A stretch of DNA of 64,000 nucleotides, taken from JAAYHV01 sp964400515. GTDB taxonomy: Bacteria > Bacillota > Clostridia > Peptostreptococcales > Anaerovoracaceae. The translations under genes were made by a program, and so were the position numbers. Shown one piece after another: positions 25,564 to 33,888 of the stretch (positions are counted from its first letter, which is position 1; each line of letters begins with the position of its first letter). The DNA lies in contig CAYNTJ010000010.1 in assembly GCA_964400515.1 (NCBI GenBank), forward strand, positions 42,533 through 106,532, given 5' to 3'. The notes under the pieces are model-generated. The model saw only the letters and a list, made by a program, of their open reading frames with translations, did no database searches and had not been told where the DNA came from.

Positions 25564-26381
25564 GAGCTTAATAAAATACATAATTCAAGTATCTTTTTGA
25601 AATCCGTTTTTACCCTTTGGGCTGTTTCGAAGACCTCCTCATGGGTAAGCTTTTGATTTAGAATACCTGCTGCCATATTTGTAATGCAGGAAATACCCAA
25701 TACTCTCATGTTACAATGGGATGCCACTATGGCCTCGGGTACTGTGGACATTCCAACGGCGTCTGCGCCGATGGTTCTAAGATATTTTATTTCGGCAGGG
25801 GTTTCGAAGCTGGGACCGCTCATCATGGCATATATACCTTCAGTAAGGGCTAATCCCTCTTCCTTGGCCGCATCAATAAGCTTCTCCCTCAATTCTTTTG
25901 AATACACATCGCTCATATCGGGAAATCTGGTTCCAAAGTCATCAAGGTTTGGTCCCATTAGGGGATTAGAACCTGATAAATTGATATGATCATTAATAAG
26001 CATTAGGGCGCCCTCTTTAAAGTCCTTGTTAATTCCCCCGGCGGCATTTGTAATTATTAGGGTCTCAATGCCAAGGTTTTTCATGACCCTTATGGGAATG
26101 GTGATTTCTTTTTGGGAATATCCCTCATAGTAATGGAATCTACCTGACATGAGCATAACTTGGATGTTTTGGTAGCAACCAAAATACAGGGAACCTTCAT
26201 GCCCTATTACAGTGGATATTGGGAAACCCGGGATATCCTTATATTTTACTTCCTTTGCTTCCTCCAAAGCCTTTGCAAAGTCCCCTAATCCGCTACCTAG
26301 TATGATGGCAACCTTCGGTGTTTTTATATCTAAATCTTTTAAATAATTTGTTGCTGCATTTATTCTATCGGTTATATTCAT
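25548..26381 (-). CDS. purine nucleoside phosphorylase, trimeric type
   Basis: 277 residues from the ATG at 26381 (MNITDRINAA), which has GGAGGA upstream; longer in-frame starts lack a ribosome site. KVAIILGSGLGDFA, IPGFPISTVIGHEGSLYFG, MSGRFHYYEGYS, ITNAAGGIN and MMSGPSFETPAEI are the hallmark segments of the low-molecular-mass PNP family. It cleaves guanosine/inosine-type nucleosides with phosphate to base and ribose-1-phosphate. It is the last gene of a three-gene minus-strand operon with a cytidylate-kinase-like and a racemase gene. Confidence 0.95.
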   Translation of the reverse strand: MNITDRINAATNYLKDLDIKTPKVAIILGSGLGDFAKALEEAKEVKYKDIPGFPISTVIGHEGSLYFGCYQNIQVMLMSGRFHYYEGYSQKEITIPIRVMKNLGIETLIITNAAGGINKDFKEGALMLINDHINLSGSNPLMGPNLDDFGTRFPDMSDVYSKELREKLIDAAKEEGLALTEGIYAMMSGPSFETPAEIKYLRTIGADAVGMSTVPEAIVASHCNMRVLGISCITNMAAGILNQKLTHEEVFETAQRVKTDFKKILELCILLSSKKEV

Positions 26382-26391
26382 GATTCCTCCA

Positions 26392-27021
26392 TCAATCAGG
26401 TAATATTGATCCTCTGCCATAGTTGTTGACAAAGGCGAGAATTAAATCTACGGTACCTTCTATACCCAAAGCACTTGTATTTACACATAAATCATAGGTG
26501 TTACAGTTTCCCCATTTTTTATCAGAGTAATACTCGTAATATCTTTTTCTTTGTTTATCAACTTGATGAACAAGCTTTTCCATTTCCTGATAAGTTAAAT
26601 GATTTTTGTTTTTATCTATGGCCAGCTTACGCTTTATTCTGTACTCCAATGGGGCATACAAAAAGATATTTATGCTGCCCATTTCCCTTAGTGCATAATC
26701 GGCTCCTCTGCCAACAATCACACATGATTCCCTTTGGGCTATTTCCTTGACAATATTATATTCTTGTATTTGAATATTGTCCAAATTGGTTAATTGATAG
26801 TATTCCGGGGCAAAGACCGTCAAAAGACTTCCCGGAGAAAATGTCGGAGGCTTTTCATCGTGGTTTTTAACATAGTCCTTGTGATAACCTGTCTTTTCAA
26901 CTGCCAAATCAATCAGTTCATTATCATAAAATGAAATATTTAATATTTTGGCCAATCGTTTACCTATTTCATGGCCACCGCTTCCGAATTCTCGGCCTAT
27001 GGTTATTACTAAATTATCCAT
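26392..27021 (-). CDS. cytidylate-kinase-like family protein
   Basis: 209 residues from the ATG at 27021 (MDNLVITIGREFGSGG), two bases after the stop of the racemase gene. An in-frame ATG at 27033 sits too close to AGGGAG. ITIGREFGSGGHEIGKRLA is the modified P-loop of the cytidylate-kinase-like family (PF13189). CVIVGRGADYALRE and YAPLEYRIKRKLA supply the substrate and lid regions. This family is common in clostridia beside unrelated genes, and its substrate has not been settled. True Cmk is usually a separate gene near ribosomal protein S1. Confidence 0.88.
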   Translation of the reverse strand: MDNLVITIGREFGSGGHEIGKRLAKILNISFYDNELIDLAVEKTGYHKDYVKNHDEKPPTFSPGSLLTVFAPEYYQLTNLDNIQIQEYNIVKEIAQRESCVIVGRGADYALREMGSINIFLYAPLEYRIKRKLAIDKNKNHLTYQEMEKLVHQVDKQRKRYYEYYSDKKWGNCNTYDLCVNTSALGIEGTVDLILAFVNNYGRGSILPD

Positions 27022-27022
27022 A

Positions 27023-28111
27023 TTATTCCACATACTCCCTTTCCACATATTTACTGGTTATGTTTTTAAGCATTCCACCATAACCGAGTTTAAAGCTAAC
27101 TATATCTCCCACCATATATTCCTTAGTGCATTTTGTTAAATCCAAGATGGTATGGTCCGAACTGCCTCCCATTATTTGAATTTCAGAATCAAGGGGTGTC
27201 ATGCTACCCAAATCAGTGTCCTGCTTTCCTAGGGCTACAATTGCCCGCTTCATTATACCCCTGTCTTCATAGTATGGTTTTTGGCCAAAGGCATCAACCC
27301 CCACCTCACCTATAGGCAGAGAAGGTTTTTCCTTTAACTCTACTATTTGGGCTTGCAGGATAAGGGATTCATCAGTAGTTCCGGGAAGCTGTGTTTCATA
27401 GGCAGTATCGTTACCCAATAAAAATGCTTCTCCCAACCTTAGATTGTTAATTCCCTTTGGAAGCTCACCCTTTTCAATCAGATAGATGGAGCTTGAATTT
27501 CCCCCTGATATCATTTCCAGTTTAATATCAAAATGGTTTTCCAATTTCTTTGCCAAATCCACAAGTAGTGATAGATTATCATTCTTTGGTATAATTGCGC
27601 CGTAACAAGTCAAATTAACACCGATTCCGTAAAGCTCTATGTTTTCCATATCAAGGATTTCTTTTACATAATCAAAAATAATCTCTTCATCCCTAAAGAA
27701 TAATCCTTCCCTTAAATCTCCCAGGTCAATCATAAGTAAAATTCTATGAATTATACCCTTGTTTTTTGCTTCATCATTTAAAAGTCTGATGGTGGAAATT
27801 TCGGAATTGAAGCTCAAATCCACATATTCGATCACTTCTTCTATTTCGCAATGCATGGGGATTCTTAAAAGCACTGTCATTTTATTGTTTTTTCTTGCTG
27901 ATTCGCTATAGGTCTTTATGTTCGTTATTCTTGAATCCGCCACATAATCCACCTTAGGATGCCCTATTACCATTTGAACCATCTTAGGATCTGCACAAAG
28001 GCCCTTGGTTACTATCATCAGCGAACAATTACCGTCATCCTTTGTAATCTTTGCCACGGCATCTAAATTTTTCTTAAGCTTGTTTAAGTCTATTATCATC
28101 TTTGGGTACAT
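27023..28111 (-). CDS. orr: alanine/ornithine racemase-family PLP enzyme
   Basis: 362 residues, fold-type III. The N-terminal MIIDLNKLKKNL leads to IVTKGLCADPKMV, where the Lys (~residue 36) binds PLP. LLMIDLGDLREGL, GIGVNLTCYGA, ISGGNSSS and LRLGEAFLLGN match ornithine racemase and its close relatives better than alanine racemase. Ornithine racemase makes D-ornithine for clostridial ornithine fermentation, but the other genes of that pathway are not adjacent here. An alanine or other racemase role stays open. GAAGGA precedes the ATG. It heads the operon with the kinase-like and phosphorylase genes. Confidence 0.87.
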   Translation of the reverse strand: MYPKMIIDLNKLKKNLDAVAKITKDDGNCSLMIVTKGLCADPKMVQMVIGHPKVDYVADSRITNIKTYSESARKNNKMTVLLRIPMHCEIEEVIEYVDLSFNSEISTIRLLNDEAKNKGIIHRILLMIDLGDLREGLFFRDEEIIFDYVKEILDMENIELYGIGVNLTCYGAIIPKNDNLSLLVDLAKKLENHFDIKLEMISGGNSSSIYLIEKGELPKGINNLRLGEAFLLGNDTAYETQLPGTTDESLILQAQIVELKEKPSLPIGEVGVDAFGQKPYYEDRGIMKRAIVALGKQDTDLGSMTPLDSEIQIMGGSSDHTILDLTKCTKEYMVGDIVSFKLGYGGMLKNITSKYVEREYVE

Positions 28112-28148
28112 TTTTTTGTTTCCTTCTTTCTATGAATTTCTCAAGCTA

Positions 28149-28177
28149 ATATTATCACAGATTAATAGGGGATTCAA
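28149..28177 (-). promoter_or_regulatory. sigma-A promoter of the racemase operon
   Basis: On the minus strand TTGAAT (28177-28172), a 17-bp spacer and TAATAT (28154-28149), 38 bp before the racemase start. Confidence 0.6.
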
Positions 28178-28194
28178 CGGTAATAACTACAGGG

Positions 28195-28223
28195 TTGAAA
28201 AGGATAGCGGGTCTATGTATAAT
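28195..28223 (+). promoter_or_regulatory. sigma-A promoter of the first kinase / sigma-54 regulator pair
   Basis: TTGAAA (28195-28200), a 17-bp spacer and TATAAT (28218-28223), 28 bp before the GTG start at 28251. It is back to back with the racemase promoter. Confidence 0.75.
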
Positions 28224-28250
28224 TAGCCTAATAGCTATGGGGAGGTTGTT

Positions 28251-30287
28251 GTGGACAGGAAGAATAATAGAATAACTAAAACAATAGGGAAGAATAAGAA
28301 GCTTTTTGTATTACTTTTTTTTGTGATTATAAGCATTATATTTGTACAGATATACTCGATTTATATAAAATATGGATTAAGCATATATGAATATATAAAA
28401 TATTCAATGCCTTTAAACGAAAAAGAAATAGAGTATTTGGAGGAAAATGAATTAATATTCGGCATGGATAGAATGGCACCGCCTCTTTCCTTTGTAAACC
28501 CTGAGAACAATCAAAATACCGGGATGGTGGTGGAGTTTGTATCACAGCTTTCCATAGATATAAGTAAGAATATTAGGTATAGACCCTTAGAGTGGTCGGT
28601 TCTTCTTGATGAGCTGGAAAAAGGAAACATAAATATTGCCGATCTTTTTGAAAGTGAAGAGAGGGACAAGAAATTCTTGTTTACCCAACCTTTATATGTT
28701 TTGAATGGTAAGATTTTGGGGGATGATACCATAAATAATAGGGAACTGACGGAAATTGATAATACAAGAATAGCCATAGTTAAGGGCGACTATATGGAAG
28801 AGATGGCAAGCAAGTATTTTATTAACAGCAATAATATTGAGTTTGTATATACTTCAGATATAAGAAAAGCCCTGGAGCTTTTGATTGAAGGCGAAGTAAA
28901 TGGTGTGGCGGGGGATGAAACGGTAATAGCCTATATAATAAACGATATGGGTTATGAGGATAAATACAAATTCATCGATGATTCCTTATATACAAAAAAT
29001 GTGTGCTTGGCAACAAGTAAAAACAATAAAATATTGATAGACATATTAAATAAAGGCATCATGTCCCTGAAAAAACAGAATCTTATAGTACAAACTCAGG
29101 ATAAGTGGTTCAGTGGTTATGAACCTGAGGTTTTGGATATCAAAGAATACGATGTACTTACAAAAACAATTACAATAGCACTACTTATGGGTCTTTTTGG
29201 TATACTTTGGAACTTTACTCTCGCAAACAGAGTAAAAATAAGAACGGAAGAATTAAACGAGAACAAAGAATCCTTAAGAATAATCCTAGATACCTTGCAT
29301 GACGGATTGATAGTTATAAATAATGAAAATGTAGTTGAGGAATGCAATGACTCCGTAACTAAACTGCTGGGATTATCCACAAGGGATATAATCGGTAGAA
29401 AATATTCGGAAATTGATGAGCTTTTTCCTTATGTTGAGCATTTGCTTGATGAAGAGCTAACTGAATCTGATAGTGAAAGGATGATAAGAATAAAAAATTC
29501 ATATTTTCTTGTGACTAAAAGACTTTTCAGGCAAGAAAAGAATAAAATGCTTATTGCTATAGCAGATTATACAGAAAAACACATCAATGAAAGAAGAGCA
29601 AGGCAGGAGAGTAAAATGATAGCTGTGGGCCAATTATCAGCAGGACTAGCCCATGAGATCAGAAATCCTTTGGGACTGATAAGAAGCTATGTATTTGTTT
29701 TGGACAGACATTCTGACGAAAAAGACAAGCATGCCGTCAGAGTTATTGATGAATCCGTACAGAGAATTAATGGATTGATAGAAAATCTTTTGAGCTTCTC
29801 CAGACTTTCCATGGAGGAAAATAAAGTTTTTGATCTTAAGAAATTGATTGAAAGCATAGTGGTTTTGGAAAAAAAGAAATTGGACAATAAAAAAATAGAA
29901 ATAGTAATAGAAATCCCCGATAATACCATAGTGAAGACTAATGAAGAAATTCTAAAGATGTGCATCATGAATTTAATAAACAATAGTATAGATGCTTTCC
30001 CTTATGCAAAGCCGGGGAATATGATTAAAATAGCAGGAATAATTGCCAAAGACGGAAGCCTGGAACTTACGGTGGAAGATAACGGAGCCGGTGTAGATGA
30101 AGATGCATTGGAAAATATATTTAATCCTTTTTTTACAACAAAAAAAGATGGAACGGGATTGGGACTATATATTATTAATAACGAGCTGACAAGGATAAAC
30201 GGCAAAATAAGTATTGAAAGCGAAAAAAATATAGGAACAAAATTTATTATAAACATACCGCTTTTGGAGGGAAATATTAATGAATAA
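28251..30287 (+). CDS. sensor histidine kinase with extracytoplasmic substrate-binding domain (module 1)
   Basis: 678 residues with a GTG start behind GGGGAGG. A membrane helix (~18-38) is followed by a type-3 solute-binding domain (ELIFGMDRMAPPLSFVNPEN, ~62-285), a second helix (~300-322) and a PAS domain (~335-450). The kinase core has VGQLSAGLAHEIRNPLGLI, phosphoacceptor His468, NNSIDAF, EDNGAGVD and GTGLGLYI. HEIRNPLG is the NtrB/DctB-type H-box, fitting its partner, the sigma-54 regulator whose start overlaps by eight bases. It probably senses a small extracellular solute. It has a clear paralog at 33885-35852. Confidence 0.93.
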   Translation: MDRKNNRITKTIGKNKKLFVLLFFVIISIIFVQIYSIYIKYGLSIYEYIKYSMPLNEKEIEYLEENELIFGMDRMAPPLSFVNPENNQNTGMVVEFVSQLSIDISKNIRYRPLEWSVLLDELEKGNINIADLFESEERDKKFLFTQPLYVLNGKILGDDTINNRELTEIDNTRIAIVKGDYMEEMASKYFINSNNIEFVYTSDIRKALELLIEGEVNGVAGDETVIAYIINDMGYEDKYKFIDDSLYTKNVCLATSKNNKILIDILNKGIMSLKKQNLIVQTQDKWFSGYEPEVLDIKEYDVLTKTITIALLMGLFGILWNFTLANRVKIRTEELNENKESLRIILDTLHDGLIVINNENVVEECNDSVTKLLGLSTRDIIGRKYSEIDELFPYVEHLLDEELTESDSERMIRIKNSYFLVTKRLFRQEKNKMLIAIADYTEKHINERRARQESKMIAVGQLSAGLAHEIRNPLGLIRSYVFVLDRHSDEKDKHAVRVIDESVQRINGLIENLLSFSRLSMEENKVFDLKKLIESIVVLEKKKLDNKKIEIVIEIPDNTIVKTNEEILKMCIMNLINNSIDAFPYAKPGNMIKIAGIIAKDGSLELTVEDNGAGVDEDALENIFNPFFTTKKDGTGLGLYIINNELTRINGKISIESEKNIGTKFIINIPLLEGNINE

Positions 30288-31653
30288 GAATAAGTATTTT
30301 AAGATTGTCGTAGTTGATGACGAAGTGGAGTATCAAAATGTGGTTTCCTTGATATTGGAAGAGGAAGGTTATGCGGTGCATAAATGTCAGGACGGAATGG
30401 AGACTGTAAAATATATAAATGACAATAATGTGGATTTAATTATCACTGATTTAAGGATGCCTGTTATGGATGGCTTTGAGCTAATTGATAAGATTAGGGA
30501 AGTATCCCCGGAAACTAAAATTGTTGTTATGACTGCATATGCCAGTGTGGAAAGTGCCATAAGTGCCATGAAGTCAGGGGCGGATGATTATTACATTAAG
30601 AGTAATAATCTTTTGGAACTGATAATGATAGTAAACAGAATATATGATATGACAAAGCTTCAAAAAAGGGCATCGGTATTGATAAAGCAGAGAGACGGGG
30701 GAGATATATTTTTGGATTCTAAGAATGAAGAATATATCAAGGTTATAGAAATGTGTAACAGGACGGCTAATACCGATATAAATATTCTTTTGCTTGGGGA
30801 ATCCGGAGTGGGGAAAGAGGTTATTGCCAACTATATACATAGATTAAGTGACAGATATAAGGAACCTTTTGTGCCGGTCAACTGCCAAACCTTTTCTGAA
30901 GGAACCATAGAGTCTGAGCTTTTCGGACACGAGAAGGGTTCGTTTACAGGGGCAATAGAAAGAAGAATAGGAAGGTTCGAGGAAGCCAATTATGGCACTG
31001 TTTTTTTGGATGAGATAGGAGATTTGCCCATGGCTACCCAGGGGAAGCTCCTAAGAACCATAGAGAGTAAATCCATAGAAAGGGTGGGAAGTAATAAAAT
31101 TATAGATCTTGATCTTAGATTCATATCTGCCACAAATAAGGATTTGAACATGTTGATTGATGACGGAATCTTTAGGGAAGATCTGCTTTATAGGATAAAC
31201 ACATTAACTATTAACATTCCGCCTTTACGGGAAAGAAAAGAAGATATAAAGGGCCTTATAGAATACTTCATTGGAATGATAGAAATAGATCAGAAAAAAA
31301 GGGTTAAATTAATTGATGAGGATGTAATGGAGTTTTTGCTGGAATATGATTACCCGGGTAATATCAGGGAATTAAAAAACATACTGGAAAGAACTATTGC
31401 ATTGAGTAGAGATGGAAGAATAACAATTAACGAATTGATTGTGCCCACCAATAATAGCAGATATGTAAAAGAGAAGATATTAAAGAAAATGGGTGATGAA
31501 ACCTTGCGACAAGCCAGGGCTGAATTTGAAAAAGAATATATATCGGAGACTCTTAAAAACAATAGAAATAATATGGATAAAAGTGCTGATGTTTTGGGAA
31601 TCACTAAAAGGCAGCTTTGGAATAAGCTGAACCAATATGAAATAAAGCATTAG
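30280..31653 (+). CDS. sigma-54-dependent response regulator, NtrC family (module 1)
   Basis: 457 residues. The receiver (VVVDDEVEYQN, phosphoacceptor Asp57 in ITDLRMPVMDG) is followed by an AAA+ domain with Walker A GESGVGKE (~172), the sigma-54 contact loop GSFTGA (220-225; GAFTGA is canonical), VFLDEIGDLP (Walker B) and GNIRELKN. A Fis-type helix-turn-helix closes the protein (KSADVLGITKRQLWNKL). Phosphorylated by the upstream kinase, it should bind the palindromes just past its own stop codon and open the sigma-54 promoter of the symporter gene. The Ser in GSFTGA is a natural variant of uncertain effect; the paralog at 35845 keeps GAFTGA. Confidence 0.95.
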   Translation: MNKNKYFKIVVVDDEVEYQNVVSLILEEEGYAVHKCQDGMETVKYINDNNVDLIITDLRMPVMDGFELIDKIREVSPETKIVVMTAYASVESAISAMKSGADDYYIKSNNLLELIMIVNRIYDMTKLQKRASVLIKQRDGGDIFLDSKNEEYIKVIEMCNRTANTDINILLLGESGVGKEVIANYIHRLSDRYKEPFVPVNCQTFSEGTIESELFGHEKGSFTGAIERRIGRFEEANYGTVFLDEIGDLPMATQGKLLRTIESKSIERVGSNKIIDLDLRFISATNKDLNMLIDDGIFREDLLYRINTLTINIPPLRERKEDIKGLIEYFIGMIEIDQKKRVKLIDEDVMEFLLEYDYPGNIRELKNILERTIALSRDGRITINELIVPTNNSRYVKEKILKKMGDETLRQARAEFEKEYISETLKNNRNNMDKSADVLGITKRQLWNKLNQYEIKH

Positions 31654-31657
31654 AAGG

Positions 31658-31699
31658 CGGATGAAATTAATTTCATTTTTACGAAATTAATTTCATCCG
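31658..31699 (+). promoter_or_regulatory. tandem activator sites (GAAATTAATTTC x2) upstream of the symporter gene
   Basis: Two palindromic cores GAAATTAATTTC at 31663-31674 and 31683-31694, centres 20 bp apart (two helical turns), about 70-95 bp upstream of the sigma-54 promoter. The wider sequence CGGATGAAATTAATTTC (31658-31674) is repeated as its exact inverse at 31683-31699, so the RNA could also form a 17-bp hairpin. The same core lies upstream of nhaC at 37260-37271. Confidence 0.75.
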
Positions 31700-31717
31700 T
31701 ATTTTGTTGATTTCGGC

Positions 31718-31746
31718 AAAAATCCCTGTTTTTAGGGTTTTTTTTA
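31718..31746 (+). terminator. intrinsic terminator of the module 1 regulator operon
   Basis: AAAAATCCCT and AGGGTTTTTT form a short stem (one mismatch) with a long T run at 31738-31745. It lies between the activator sites and the sigma-54 promoter. Confidence 0.75.
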
Positions 31747-31747
31747 A

Positions 31748-31763
31748 TGGCATGGAATTTGCT
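31748..31763 (+). promoter_or_regulatory. sigma-54 promoter of the sodium:alanine symporter gene
   Basis: TGGCATGGAATTTGCT: -24 GG at 31749-31750 and -12 GC at 31761-31762 with exactly ten bases between, matching TGGCAC-N5-TTGCW. The gene starts 43 bp downstream. Confidence 0.85.
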
Positions 31764-31806
31764 TATAATGTTAATACGATATTATATTTAAAGAAAGGGA
31801 TTAATT

Positions 31807-33153
31807 ATGGAAAGTATCAGTAACATTATAGTAGCAGTTGACAATCTTGTATGGGGACCTTATATGGTTGCACTTTTGGTGGGTGTAGGCATCCTATTGT
31901 CAATTAAATTGAAATTTGTGCAGGTATTTAAATTCAAGTACATTTGGAAGCACACTATCGGTAAGGCATTTTCAAAAGATGCTGATGGGGAAGGTAATAT
32001 AACATCAGGCCAAGCAGGTCTAACATCAATAGCCGCTGTAGTAGGAACGGGAAATGTAGTAGGAGTTGCAACCGCCATTGGTATAGGTGGACCCGGAGCA
32101 CTGTTTTGGATGTGGGTGGCTGCATTCTTTGGAATGGCAACTAAATTTGCCGAAATCACTTTAGGTATAAAGTACAGAGAGCTTAGACCCGATGGCAACT
32201 ATGCAGGTGGAGCAATGTACTATATTAAAAATGGTTTGCATCAAAAATGGTTAGCTGCATTCTTCAGCGTTATGGTTATAATAGCATATTTTGTTGTTGG
32301 AGCAATTGTTGATACAAACTCGATTTGTTTATCGGTGGAAGCCCAGTGGGGTATTAATCCATTAATAACAGGTATTATATTTTCAATTATAACAGCAGTT
32401 GTTATACTTGGCGGAATAAAAAGAATAGGAGAGGTATGTCAGTTCCTTACCCCAATAATGGCAGGTATATACATATTGGCGGGAATTGCAATCATTGTAC
32501 TTAATATAAGTGATGTGCCTTCTGCTTTTGCACAAATATTCAAGGGTGCCTTTTCTCCGATGGGAGCCACCGGAGGATTTGCAGGAGCCACCGTTATGCA
32601 GATAATTACCATAGGAATGGCAAGGGGTTTATTCTCAAATGAAGCAGGTATGGGTAGTTCACCTATAATTCATAGTAGTGCCCAGGTTAGCCATCCGGTT
32701 GAGCAAGGTATATGGGGATCCATTGAAGTTTTCGTTGACACAATAATAATAGCTACAATTACAGGTCTTGCAATTGTAATATCCGGCGTATGGGAAACAG
32801 GTATATCCGGAGCAGAGCTTACAATGGAAGCTTTTGATGTGACACTGCCTTTTGGTATCGGTAGTTATATAGTAATGATTTCAACGGTATTATTTGGTTT
32901 GTCATGTTTGATTTCTGCAAATTATTATTGCGAAAGATCCGCAGATTATCTATTTGGAGCAAAAACAGTTATGCCTATTAGAATAGCATGGTGTATATTT
33001 ATAATAATTGGTGCCATAGGCGGTTTGGAATTGGTTTGGACATTGGCAGATGCCTGTCTTGGTTTAATGGCTATACCTAACCTAATAGCTTTGGTAATAC
33101 TTAGCCCTGTGGTTGTCAAGCTTGCAAAAGAATACTTTGCCGCAAATAAATAA
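31807..33153 (+). CDS. sodium:alanine/glycine symporter, AGCS family
   Basis: 448 residues, about ten membrane helices. GPYMVALLVGVGILLSIKL at the N-terminus, GEGNITSGQAGLTSIAAVVGTGNVVGVATAI and GLFSNEAGMGSSPI are the family's conserved blocks. AGCS proteins take up alanine, glycine or related amino acids with Na+. Expression should need sigma-54 and the module 1 regulator, since a GG-N10-GC promoter and tandem palindromes precede it. This implies a sensor-controlled amino acid uptake system. Substrate specificity is not resolvable here. A hairpin terminator follows. Confidence 0.95.
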   Translation: MESISNIIVAVDNLVWGPYMVALLVGVGILLSIKLKFVQVFKFKYIWKHTIGKAFSKDADGEGNITSGQAGLTSIAAVVGTGNVVGVATAIGIGGPGALFWMWVAAFFGMATKFAEITLGIKYRELRPDGNYAGGAMYYIKNGLHQKWLAAFFSVMVIIAYFVVGAIVDTNSICLSVEAQWGINPLITGIIFSIITAVVILGGIKRIGEVCQFLTPIMAGIYILAGIAIIVLNISDVPSAFAQIFKGAFSPMGATGGFAGATVMQIITIGMARGLFSNEAGMGSSPIIHSSAQVSHPVEQGIWGSIEVFVDTIIIATITGLAIVISGVWETGISGAELTMEAFDVTLPFGIGSYIVMISTVLFGLSCLISANYYCERSADYLFGAKTVMPIRIAWCIFIIIGAIGGLELVWTLADACLGLMAIPNLIALVILSPVVVKLAKEYFAANK

Positions 33154-33164
33154 TAACTTATATT

Positions 33165-33198
33165 AAACGCTGGAATAATTTTATTCCGGCGTTTTAAA
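33165..33198 (+). terminator. intrinsic terminator after the symporter gene
   Basis: AAACGCTGGAATAA (33165-33178) pairs with TTATTCCGGCGTTT (33181-33194), with one G-T pair and a short loop, followed by T residues. Confidence 0.75.
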
Positions 33199-33246
33199 TT
33201 GTCCGATTTTATGATAGTATATTAAGAAAACGGAGTAGCTGATATT

Positions 33247-33888
33247 ATGAAAACAAGGGTGCTTTGCTTTGGGGACTCCAATACCTGGGGTTATAACCCC
33301 ACAAATGGAACGAGATTTGATGAAAAAACTAGGTGGCCTTTGGTTTTACAGGAGATGCTCGGAGGCGAATATCAAATAATAGAAGAGGGCCAGAATGGCA
33401 GGACTTTTAACACGGATGATCATAAAAGCGGTTATATGAGTGGTAATTATATTTTACAGCCTTGTTTAAAAAGTCATGATCCCTTAGATTACTTTGTGCT
33501 TATGCTTGGAACGAATGACTTGAAAAAGAGTTACGGATTATCATTAAAGGATATTTCTGAAAATGCGGAAATATTATTTGAAAAGGCAAACAGATATTGG
33601 CTGGATATTGCAAGAAAAACGCCTAAAGTATTGATAGTTTCTCCGCCCTTGATTACAGAGGCATTATTTAAATCTTGTTTTAGTCATGATTTCGAAGACG
33701 AAAAGACAATGGAAAAATCCAAGAATATGAGTGAATACTTAAGAAGAGTATCGGCTAAAAAAGGTTATAGCTTTTTGGATGCAAAAAATTATGTAACGGT
33801 TGGTAAAATAGATGGGTTGCACTTGGATGAAGAAGGTCATCATAAAATGGCAAGGCTTGTCTATGATTGGATAATGGGTGATATATGA
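33247..33888 (+). CDS. SGNH/GDSL-family hydrolase
   Basis: 213 residues, cytosolic. RVLCFGDSNTWGYNP holds the nucleophile Ser of block I (GDSN), GQNGRT fits block II (Gly), LGTNDLK fits block III (Asn), and KIDGLHLDEEGHHKMA carries the catalytic Asp-x-x-His of block V. Family members are esterases, lipases or arylesterases on small acyl substrates. Its last codon overlaps the start of the module 2 sensor kinase by four bases (ATGA), so it is the first gene of that signalling operon. A function in that sensing system, such as processing the ligand, is possible but unproven. Confidence 0.88.
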   Translation: MKTRVLCFGDSNTWGYNPTNGTRFDEKTRWPLVLQEMLGGEYQIIEEGQNGRTFNTDDHKSGYMSGNYILQPCLKSHDPLDYFVLMLGTNDLKKSYGLSLKDISENAEILFEKANRYWLDIARKTPKVLIVSPPLITEALFKSCFSHDFEDEKTMEKSKNMSEYLRRVSAKKGYSFLDAKNYVTVGKIDGLHLDEEGHHKMARLVYDWIMGDI

